Assembly: GCA_016716665.1 (NCBI GenBank)
Contig: JADJVH010000010.1
Location: forward strand, 153,351 to 217,350
DNA: 64,000 nucleotides
Source of the DNA: Candidatus Opimibacter iunctus
GTDB taxonomy: Bacteria; Bacteroidota; Bacteroidia; Chitinophagales; Saprospiraceae
Direction: 5' to 3'
The notes beneath the pieces are model-generated. The model was given only the letters and a program-made list of their open reading frames with translations, ran no database searches and was not told the DNA's origin. Positions 48,948-57,129 of this stretch are shown in pieces; position 1 is the first letter of the stretch; each line of letters begins with the position of its first letter. The position numbers were made by a program, and so were the translations under genes.

Positions 48948-51900
48948 TTATTGAACTATCACCATTGTTGTATAACAGTTTCTCACCGAAACGACGCTTA
49001 AATAGTACAAGCCGGGCATTTGTGGTGCTGAATAATTTGTGGTTTGCTGTAAAGTGATCTTTTCTTCGCTGACCAGGGCACCCTGAATATCTATGGTTCT
49101 CAGCAAAGCTGGTGATCCAAGGTCATTGAGGTCAAAGCCCGTAAGCCGCATCTGCCTTTGCGTCGAACCTACAGGATTGGGTGCAACCGAGAGCTTTCTC
49201 ATCAGGATATCCCCAGGACCACCGGTACTTGTCATCCCCACATAAACTGACCTGCAATCAGAGTTGGTGCAATTCCCTTCTGTATCAATGGTGAGAAGGC
49301 ATACAGTATATACTCCGGTGCTGGCATACAGATGAACAGGATTGGCCTCTGTACTGATCTGTCCATCCCCAAATCCCCACAATCGTGAACCAACAGGACC
49401 CGAACTGTTATCAGTAAACTGGTACAATAGCGGATTCCCACCCTGGGGTTCCGCTGTATACATTGCTCGCAAAGCAAGACAAGGATCAGTGAGATCAATG
49501 GTCTGGCAAGATGTATTGACACATCCTGAGGAAGTTACAGTCACACAAACTTCATATATGCCCAATGCAAATGTGTGCGTAGCTGAATCATATTGCACAG
49601 AGGTCCCACCATCTCCAAAAGACCAGGTGCCTGTGACCTGCGGATCAGAAACATCAGATGTATTGTAAAAAACTAAATCCAATCCATTCTGCGAATAGGT
49701 AAAGCCTGCATTGCACACATCGGCACCAAGCCTGAGCTTATCACAAAACTGCTCTGTGCATCCGTTACTCACGGTGATGGTCAGGCATACTTCATAGAGC
49801 ACTGCCTCCTGGAAAGTGTGATGAGGGTGTTGAAGCGTTGATGTGCCGCCATCTCCGAAATTCCAATTCCATGAAATAACATCACCGCGGCTCTGGTCAT
49901 CGAATACAACTTCCAGTGTGCTATAATTGATATCATAGTTGTAATCTGCACGGACCAGGAAACATGGATCGCTGCAATCAAAAGAATCAAGGGCAAGCGT
50001 TGCTACACATTGATCTGGGCCGTTGTCGGTGACATGGATAGCATGAGACTGTCCCTGGGCAGGAAGTTCAAGCGTAAAGGATTGAATGCCTCCAGGTACA
50101 TAGGACTTGTCATCGATGACGATATCTTCATGATTGAGTACATCATATGACTGGCCGGGACCCGAAGAAAAGAATTCAAAATCAACAAATACACTTCCAT
50201 CCGCACATGGATCCGCTACAAGGATAGTGCCTGACATTCCTATTCCCCCCGGCGCGCCATGAGGAATGCAGTAATATGGATGCGTTCCGATTTCATCCAA
50301 CACAAGATCATAACCAGAACCCTGTCCCAGCAAACCTGAATTGAATACACTGCCTCCTGTTGCCGCATCTGATGTTACCGTGTGTGGAATGGCGCCTGTC
50401 CAATTGAAGTGGATAGTATCTCCCTGGTCTACCTGGAGGGTGGCAGGCTCAAAATTAAAGTCTCTCACCAGGACTTCATGGCGCCTGCCGTTCCCCAGGT
50501 AATAGTCCAACCCATTTATTTGACATGTTGCCATGCAAGTGCCGGTTGTAAAAAAATCACTTGCCGCACATATTCCATTTTGTACATCCTGCACGGTGAT
50601 GATATGCTGTGTATTGTCTGCAGGGTAGTCGACTACTATCTCATTCGCTCCCATACGATCATCATAGTTGCGTGGATTTTGCCCGTAGAGCATGCCATCT
50701 ACAAAGAGATTATATCCCTGCTGGCTTCCATTGGTCACATCAAATGTGAGTTGCACATTCTGCCTGTTATCCGTGCACGCAGGCAAGACGGTTATACTGC
50801 CTGACATTCCGACTCCACCTGGTCCACCATGTGGAATGCAGAAATACGGATGAATGCCTGGAGTATCTATCACCAGGTCATACACTGTCCCGTTGCCGAG
50901 TAGCCCGCTATTCCATACCTCAGGTCCAGTCAGGGCATCAGAAGTCACTGTGTGCGGAATGACCCCAGTCCACACAAAACGTATTTTTTCACCAGCACCT
51001 ACTGTAATCTGTGAAGGGAAATAATCAAAGTCCCTTACTTCAATGGTATGAATGATATCGGTACCTGTATTGGCGGTCAGATTGACCACTGTACAACCTG
51101 CACCACAGATACTGGTTTCGACCGGCATGGTAAAGGCACAAAACCCTGTTTCCATATCCTGGAGTGTCACCAGATGGGTTGATCCGTCCCCCGGCAACTC
51201 AATGATCTCACTATTGAATCCCACAGGATTCTGGTATAGGGTCGGTACCGCTGTAATCCGAACCCCATCTACAAATACATTATACCCAAGCGGACTGCCT
51301 GCCGATACATTAAACGACATGTTGGTCCGCCACTTGTCCTGGCTACATGTATCGATGACATGAATCACACCTGACATGCCTATTCCTCCCGGGCCACCGT
51401 GTGGCTGACAGTAGTATGGAAAAGTTCCTGTAGCGTGTAACACCACATCATATGTTGCCCCCTGTCCCTGCAGTCCGCTATTCCATGTATTCTCTCCAGT
51501 AAAGGCATCTGACGTGGTGGTATGAGGGATGACCCCTGTCCACACAAACCTCACCGTATCACCGATGAGCACATCAATCTGAGATGGTGCAAATACAAAG
51601 TCCCGTACCTCAACGATATGGCTTATGCCCCGCCTGCCTATCATAAAATCAGAGATCAGGCAAGGCCCGCCGCAAGAAGGGATGACCACGGTGGCAGTAT
51701 CGGTACATGTTGAGTTTTCTATAAACTGTACCAGGATAACTGATGTTGTATTGTTTCCGGCGACCACAGTGCTATATGAACCGCCTCCATTGGTGTCTGT
51801 AGAAAGTGGACTTGCATTAAGTTTCAGGCCATCCTTGTAGACATTATACATGGCTGATGGCTGATTGGATGTAAAATTTAAAGTAAGGGTTACCGTATTA

Positions 51901-54800
51901 CCTGAGCACGCAGAAACCGATGTCTGTGTAATACTGAGCGTACATGACACCCCACAATCAGGTACGCTGCCCATCTGCTGCGCACTGCATCCTGAATTGC
52001 CGGCATCTGTGACTGCATAGGTATGTGTGCCACCATCTCCAGCGACGACCAGTGGAATCGTCAATTGCCCTGTTGGCGAATAGGCAAAAGGTGAACCAGC
52101 TATAGGCGTCCCATCCTGAGTCACCTGGAATCCCTGTGAAGTAGTGTTTACATACTCAATAGCCACTGACCCGTTGGCCATCCCCTGAGTACAGGAAGAG
52201 ATGACCTCAATCGTCCCTGACATACCGACTCCTCCGGGTGCACCATGTGGAATACAGTAATAGGGAAAGTTGCCTGTTGCATTGGGGATCAGTTGCCATG
52301 TTGAACCCTGACTCAACAAGCCTGAGTTAAACGAATTTGGACCTGATGCTACATCCGATGTGACGGTATGCGGTATTGCCCCGGCCCAATGAAATACAAG
52401 TGTGTCACCAAGGTTGATTGAAATGGCTGAAGGAGAAAATTGAAAATCCTGCACTTCTACCGTATGTGACACATGGTTACCAAAACTAAGCTGATTGATC
52501 ACGATACTGCATGGCAATGTGCAATCCGGAGTGGCAATGATCGCTGTGTCCCTGCAAGCCGAATCTACACCATCCGTAACAATGATTGTATGGTTCTGGC
52601 CATCTCCGGCGACAGAGACCTGCGCATTTGAATTGGAATACAGGAATGTACCTGCACTCTGTCCATCTATCGTCACAGAATAGATGGTGTCACTGTTCAT
52701 GCCGGTCACATTCAACATCACCGGCACCATATTATTTATGCATCCTCCGGTAACTGCAGGGCTTAAGGAAACCAAACAAGGATTCCCGCCACCACTGCAA
52801 TCCGGAGTTACCACACCCACATTTGCGGTACAGGTCATATCGAGTATGTCCTGCACGGTTATAGAATGATTTGCCCCATCCCCGGCGACGAGTATGGAGG
52901 CAGATTGTGCCGTTCCGGGCACATAAGAAAACGAACCGGCATTGTTGCCATCTACCAGGACCTGATATCCGGAGGCACCACCGTTAGTTTGATTAAACTG
53001 GATCAGGACTGTCGTCTGACCAAACGTATTGCATGCCGGCAGCACCTGGATCTGCCCTGACATCCCGACGCCTCCCGGGGCGCCATGAGGAACGCAATAA
53101 TATGGATGCACACCTTCATCCAGCAAAGGACTGGTATAGGTAGCTCCATTATTGAGAAGCCCGCTGTTCCAGCTATTGACTCCGCTTGTGATATCTGATG
53201 TAGATGTGTGGGCGACGGCACCGACCCAATTCCATTGCACCACGTCGCCCACTGTTATATTAATCGTGTTAGGATTAAACTGGAAATCTTCGACATTGAT
53301 ATTGTGCACAATGCCGCTTGGCCCACCGTTTCCGCTGGAGGCTGCCGCTGTAAGGTTGCTGATGGTACACGGAAGGTTACAATCAGGGGTGATGGTATTG
53401 ATCACCGCAATACATGTCGGATCTGTATCATCTGTGATCTCCACGCTGTGGCTTGCTCCATCGCCGGGAAGTGAAATGTTGATGTTTGTTGTGTTACCGG
53501 TGTAATTGTGGTAGGCGTTAGGCCCGCCATCTGTGCTGATATTGAAACCGGTTCCTCCATTGGCCACAGTTACCGCCAGGTTGGCTGAAACATTCATATT
53601 CGCACACACACCAAAATTTCCGATAGTACCTGAAAGGCTGCACACCGGATTTCCTCCGCCCTGCCCGCAGTCAGGAGCATTATAGGTCATTGTCAGATCA
53701 CAGGACGGAATGGCTACATCCCTGACGATCAGTGAGTGTGGCATTCCATCGCCAGATATACTGATCGTTACACTTTGTTGTCCTATCCCGCTATAATTAA
53801 ACGGGCTACCACTTACAGGTGCGCCATCCCAAAGGACAGCATATCCCTGGCCATTAGCTATAGTAGTATTAAAGGTGATTTGAATATCCGTAGTAGTACC
53901 TGTAGGGCAATTAGATAGGATCTGCCCGCTCATGCCCGCGCCATTGGGTCCGCCATGCGGAATACAATAGAAGTTATGGGTACCTGGATTGTGTATACTC
54001 ACATTAAAAGACGAACCCGCCCCTATGACCCCGGAATTCCAGCTATCCGCACCAGTGGTGGCATCCGAAGTACTGCTATGTCCTCCACCTGCCCAACTGA
54101 AATGGACAATATCTCCCAGCACGATGGCTGTGGTCTGTGGTGAAAAGAAGTTATCATTGACCGTTACTGTATGGGTCACTCCGGGCGCATAGTTTACATT
54201 GAGTGCGGACAAGAAGCAATCCGAAGTACAATCCTCTGTCGTAAAAGAAACAGATCGGTTGCAGGTCTCAATATCCCCTGATTGAACAACTATCGTATGC
54301 TGTTGGCCATTGCCCGGAACCGTCACTATGATATTGACTGGTGCCTGGGCACTAATCGGAAATGGACTACCCGGTACAATCTGGCCGTCTAAGAACACGT
54401 CTATATCCTGAGCATTGTCAAAAAGGTCTGTCACATTGAGTGTAACCGGAACCTGTCCCTGTGAATTGCAGGGTCCCTGGGTGTAGGTTATACCAAAATC
54501 ACATATTTCGATCCTGATCTGCAGGGTAGAGGTACATCCGCTTTGGGTGACAATGGTCAGATTGATATCATACCGGTCAGGTACTGCAAACGTGTGTGTG
54601 GGGTTTTGCTGGCTTGACATGCCGCCATCATCAAAATCCCAGCTCCACGAAACGATCGGATCTCCGCTGGCATGGGTTGACTGGTCGGTAAAGTGTATGG
54701 TCAGGTTGGTATGATCAAAAGTGAACAGCGCCGAACATGTCTGCGAGTCCGCTTTTGCGGTAAGGAGGATAAGTCCAAAGAAAATCCAGATTACTTTCAT
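48948..54800 (-). CDS. Giant T9SS protein with six cupredoxin domains and PKD domains
   Basis: Exported protein of 1950 residues with signal peptide (MKVIWIFFGLILLTAKADSQ). A PKD domain (~25-100) is followed by six plastocyanin-like domains with blue-copper ligand residues near 280, 570, 851, 1132, 1322 and 1512. Each reads HxVxVxDFxFxP, then PHTVTSD (first His ligand), then YYCIPHGAPGGVGMSG (Cys, second His, Met). Between them lie ~95-residue Ig-like modules with GYxVxVDG and VAGDGxxHxIxVxD. Three PKD domains (SWNWNFGDGG, TWSFGDGG, RLWGFGDG) and a type A T9SS sorting domain end the chain. It should be displayed outside the cell with up to six type-1 copper sites. It heads a minus-strand run of haem-c and accessory envelope genes. 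Copper occupancy and electron transfer are inferred. Confidence 0.88.
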   Translation of the reverse strand: MKVIWIFFGLILLTAKADSQTCSALFTFDHTNLTIHFTDQSTHASGDPIVSWSWDFDDGGMSSQQNPTHTFAVPDRYDINLTIVTQSGCTSTLQIRIEICDFGITYTQGPCNSQGQVPVTLNVTDLFDNAQDIDVFLDGQIVPGSPFPISAQAPVNIIVTVPGNGQQHTIVVQSGDIETCNRSVSFTTEDCTSDCFLSALNVNYAPGVTHTVTVNDNFFSPQTTAIVLGDIVHFSWAGGGHSSTSDATTGADSWNSGVIGAGSSFNVSIHNPGTHNFYCIPHGGPNGAGMSGQILSNCPTGTTTDIQITFNTTIANGQGYAVLWDGAPVSGSPFNYSGIGQQSVTISISGDGMPHSLIVRDVAIPSCDLTMTYNAPDCGQGGGNPVCSLSGTIGNFGVCANMNVSANLAVTVANGGTGFNISTDGGPNAYHNYTGNTTNINISLPGDGASHSVEITDDTDPTCIAVINTITPDCNLPCTISNLTAAASSGNGGPSGIVHNINVEDFQFNPNTINITVGDVVQWNWVGAVAHTSTSDITSGVNSWNSGLLNNGATYTSPLLDEGVHPYYCVPHGAPGGVGMSGQIQVLPACNTFGQTTVLIQFNQTNGGASGYQVLVDGNNAGSFSYVPGTAQSASILVAGDGANHSITVQDILDMTCTANVGVVTPDCSGGGNPCLVSLSPAVTGGCINNMVPVMLNVTGMNSDTIYSVTIDGQSAGTFLYSNSNAQVSVAGDGQNHTIIVTDGVDSACRDTAIIATPDCTLPCSIVINQLSFGNHVSHTVEVQDFQFSPSAISINLGDTLVFHWAGAIPHTVTSDVASGPNSFNSGLLSQGSTWQLIPNATGNFPYYCIPHGAPGGVGMSGTIEVISSCTQGMANGSVAIEYVNTTSQGFQVTQDGTPIAGSPFAYSPTGQLTIPLVVAGDGGTHTYAVTDAGNSGCSAQQMGSVPDCGVSCTLSITQTSVSACSGNTVTLTLNFTSNQPSAMYNVYKDGLKLNASPLSTDTNGGGSYSTVVAGNNTTSVILVQFIENSTCTDTATVVIPSCGGPCLISDFMIGRRGISHIVEVRDFVFAPSQIDVLIGDTVRFVWTGVIPHTTTSDAFTGENTWNSGLQGQGATYDVVLHATGTFPYYCQPHGGPGGIGMSGVIHVIDTCSQDKWRTNMSFNVSAGSPLGYNVFVDGVRITAVPTLYQNPVGFNSEIIELPGDGSTHLVTLQDMETGFCAFTMPVETSICGAGCTVVNLTANTGTDIIHTIEVRDFDYFPSQITVGAGEKIRFVWTGVIPHTVTSDALTGPEVWNSGLLGNGTVYDLVIDTPGIHPYFCIPHGGPGGVGMSGSITVLPACTDNRQNVQLTFDVTNGSQQGYNLFVDGMLYGQNPRNYDDRMGANEIVVDYPADNTQHIITVQDVQNGICAASDFFTTGTCMATCQINGLDYYLGNGRRHEVLVRDFNFEPATLQVDQGDTIHFNWTGAIPHTVTSDAATGGSVFNSGLLGQGSGYDLVLDEIGTHPYYCIPHGAPGGIGMSGTILVADPCADGSVFVDFEFFSSGPGQSYDVLNHEDIVIDDKSYVPGGIQSFTLELPAQGQSHAIHVTDNGPDQCVATLALDSFDCSDPCFLVRADYNYDINYSTLEVVFDDQSRGDVISWNWNFGDGGTSTLQHPHHTFQEAVLYEVCLTITVSNGCTEQFCDKLRLGADVCNAGFTYSQNGLDLVFYNTSDVSDPQVTGTWSFGDGGTSVQYDSATHTFALGIYEVCVTVTSSGCVNTSCQTIDLTDPCLALRAMYTAEPQGGNPLLYQFTDNSSGPVGSRLWGFGDGQISTEANPVHLYASTGVYTVCLLTIDTEGNCTNSDCRSVYVGMTSTGGPGDILMRKLSVAPNPVGSTQRQMRLTGFDLNDLGSPALLRTIDIQGALVSEEKITLQQTTNYSAPQMPGLYYLSVVSVRNCYTTMVIVQ

Positions 54801-55070
54801 GTACCAGTTAGAATTGGTAACAAAACAACAACCATTGACCAGCGCAACAAAACGACCCCGGCTGAACCCGCCAAAAGTTGCGACGAACGGGCGAAAATGA
54901 GGTGCAACTCGAAAACGCTTACAGGAAAGCAGCCATTTGATGCGGGTTTACAGGGTTTTGTTGGCTGATTAATCTGGATGATCCATGATTTTGCCCCGCT
55001 CAGCCACCGTCGGTGATAGAAGCACTGGCTACTTTCCTAGTTTTGTATGTATTTACTTAATCTGCGTTTC
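54801..55070. other. Divergent intergenic region of the copper/haem locus
   Basis: These 270 bp separate the divergent cupredoxin (minus) and thioredoxin-like (plus) genes and must carry both promoters. For the plus strand TAGTTTTG (55038-55045) matches TAnnTTTG, 26 nt before the start. No clear match was found for the minus strand, and no repeat stands out. Confidence 0.45.
55038..55045 (+). promoter_or_regulatory. -7 box of the thioredoxin-like gene
   Basis: TAGTTTTG fits TAnnTTTG. It lies 25 nt upstream of the ATG at 55071, a good distance for a short leader. No TTTG is seen 19-20 nt further upstream. Confidence 0.4.
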
Positions 55071-55583
55071 ATGAACAAGCCCATTATTGCCTTTCTGGTT
55101 TCTATGATGCTATCCTTTGCGGGGATGGCGCAGGCTACATGGCATGTCTATGTGTTTCTTGCAGAGGATTGCCCTGTATGTAATTATATGGGAAAACCCC
55201 TGAGCGCTACTGCCCATAAATATGCCGACCGGGTCGATTTCCATGCTGTTTTTCCGTTTAAGACGAGCAGTTATACCTCTTCCCAGGTTTTCAAAGAGCA
55301 ATATGATATGGTCACTTATGAAACCTTGCTAGATAAAGACCATACCCTCACCAGGAAACTGGGGGCATCAGTTACTCCAGAGGTGGTTATCACTGACGAA
55401 CACGGAGAGGTGTATTACCGCGGGCGTATCAACAGCGCATATTATGCTCCGGGCAAGATGAAACATGGGACTACCAAAGATGATCTTGATGAAGCTCTTA
55501 CCATATTATTAGCCGGCGGTGAGGTTCCCAAACCATGGCCTACCCCTGTTGGCTGCTATATCACCATGGATGCCTCACGCTAA
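55071..55583 (+). CDS. Thioredoxin-like protein with CPVC motif, exported
   Basis: 170-residue envelope protein with signal peptide (MNKPIIAFLVSMMLSFAGMAQ). A thioredoxin fold is indicated by WHVYVFLAEDCPVCNYMGKPL, with a CPVC active pair, and by the cis-Pro segment GASVTPEVVITDEHGEVYYRGRI. It could reduce or isomerise disulfides or deliver copper or reduce apocytochrome cysteines in the periplasm. The C-terminus (PTPVGCYITMDASR) is typical of redoxins that stand beside haem-copper monooxygenase-like proteins in Bacteroidota and Planctomycetes. The next gene starts within its last codons (14-bp overlap), so the two are translated together. Confidence 0.82.
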   Translation: MNKPIIAFLVSMMLSFAGMAQATWHVYVFLAEDCPVCNYMGKPLSATAHKYADRVDFHAVFPFKTSSYTSSQVFKEQYDMVTYETLLDKDHTLTRKLGASVTPEVVITDEHGEVYYRGRINSAYYAPGKMKHGTTKDDLDEALTILLAGGEVPKPWPTPVGCYITMDASR

Positions 55584-57108
55584 CCCGCTTATACTGCTGC
55601 TTTTTTCTGCATTGTGCCTGGATATCTATGGGCAAGGCGTCACCTATTATGGGGATATCAAACCAATCATTGAACGAAACTGCGTGAGTTGTCACCGTGC
55701 CGGAGAAGTAGGGGCCATGCCTTTGACGTCTTACGATCAAGTCTCTGCTTATGGCCGGATGATCCAGTATGTCACTTCATCGAAACTAATGCCTCCGTGG
55801 TATGCAGATGCGGCATACAGTCATTTCAGCAACGAACGTGTGCTGGCCGATATGGAGATCAAAACTATTGGTGACTGGGTATCAGCCGGTATGCCTCCAG
55901 GAAATATCGTGGAAGAAAATCCTTCACCAGATGCCAGCCAGAAGACCACTCCGCAACGACAACCTGACCTGGTCATCTCCATGGCTGAATCATTTGAACA
56001 GTATGGTATCTACCTGGACCAATACCAGGTATTTGTTTTGCCTACACACCTTAGTGAGGATACATGGATAGAAGGCGTTGAGTTTGTGCCAGGGAATAAA
56101 AAGATTGTTCGATTTGCAGCTATTGCGATTGAGCCCACGGACAAGTTTGATTCACTCGACCGATGGGATCCACGCTATGGGTTTTACAGTTTTGGCGGGA
56201 CGGGAAAAACAACGTTTGAACCCTATTGGTACACATGGTCACCACAACAAGAGGCTACTTTTTTTGAAGAGGGCACTGCAAAATTTATACCGGCTGGTGG
56301 CAAGTTAGTCGTGCATATGCATTATGGACCTACGGGAAGGCCGGAAAAAGATTCATCCAGTATCCGGCTCTACCTGGCTAGAGGCAAGAAGGCGAAACGG
56401 ATACAGACTATACCCCTGATCAACCCATATACACTGAGCTCCGATTCGCTCTTTATACCAGCCAATAGTGTAAAGACCTTTCATGCCAGCTATATCCTTC
56501 CATATGATATCGAATTGATGAGCCTCACTCCACAGGCCAACTTGCTGTGTCGTTCGTGGGAGATCTATGCGAAAATCCCAGGTACCTCTGCGCCTGTGAA
56601 GTTGCTTAAAATCAGCGATTGGAATTTCAACTGGAAGCAAACGTATCATCTGGAACATCCCTTGTCATTGCCAAAAGGAACAGAGATACATGCATTGGCC
56701 CGGTATGACAATACACTGGAAAACCCCTGCAATCCTTCAGAAAAACCTGTTGATTTCAGGTGGGGCGCCCATCTCTTTAATGAATTGTTTATGGTCCATC
56801 TGGAGATACAGCCTGCTCATGAAGACGTCGGGGGAGTGCATTGGATCGTCCCATCTGTAGTCAGTGGGGATAGCCTGGAAGCCTTGTTATTGCTGGATAA
56901 AACACATTACTACGAAATCCAGGTCTGCGGTCAGTCCGCAAACAATGGCAAGCCATTATATGCTGGAATATTTAAGAAAGGCAGCAATGCATTGTCATTG
57001 GGCATTGCAGATCTTCCTGGCGGAAATTACACGATCAGGGCCGTTGATAATTCTGGAAACCTGATCGCTGAGCAAATGTTTGTCAAAATGCGTGAGACTG
57101 GTTTATAA
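55570..57108 (+). CDS. Haem-c protein with degenerate ascorbate-dependent monooxygenase-like domain
   Basis: 512-residue exported protein. The start at 55570 gives a signal peptide (MPHANPLILLLFSALCLDIYGQ). The N-terminal ~95 residues are a cytochrome-c-like domain with CVSCH (IKPIIERNCVSCHRAGEVGAMPL) and a Met segment KLMPPWYAD. The remainder resembles the two-domain copper type II ascorbate-dependent monooxygenase fold: GKLVVHMHYGPTGR and ARYDNTLENPCNPSEKPVDFRWG are well kept. The usual His pair RVVHHxL reads KIVRFAAIA, the PHMHLRG site reads TPQANLLCRS, and the Met site after WGE is altered, so both copper sites look lost. A structural or electron-relay role is likelier than hydroxylation. 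It is translationally coupled to the CPVC protein. Confidence 0.78.
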   Translation: MPHANPLILLLFSALCLDIYGQGVTYYGDIKPIIERNCVSCHRAGEVGAMPLTSYDQVSAYGRMIQYVTSSKLMPPWYADAAYSHFSNERVLADMEIKTIGDWVSAGMPPGNIVEENPSPDASQKTTPQRQPDLVISMAESFEQYGIYLDQYQVFVLPTHLSEDTWIEGVEFVPGNKKIVRFAAIAIEPTDKFDSLDRWDPRYGFYSFGGTGKTTFEPYWYTWSPQQEATFFEEGTAKFIPAGGKLVVHMHYGPTGRPEKDSSSIRLYLARGKKAKRIQTIPLINPYTLSSDSLFIPANSVKTFHASYILPYDIELMSLTPQANLLCRSWEIYAKIPGTSAPVKLLKISDWNFNWKQTYHLEHPLSLPKGTEIHALARYDNTLENPCNPSEKPVDFRWGAHLFNELFMVHLEIQPAHEDVGGVHWIVPSVVSGDSLEALLLLDKTHYYEIQVCGQSANNGKPLYAGIFKKGSNALSLGIADLPGGNYTIRAVDNSGNLIAEQMFVKMRETGL

Positions 57109-57129
57109 TCACATCATATCTCATTCATG

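Noticed and set aside
48948..54800. Multicopper oxidase
   Set aside because: Each domain has a type-1 site, but the HxH pairs that build the trinuclear cluster of multicopper oxidases are absent.
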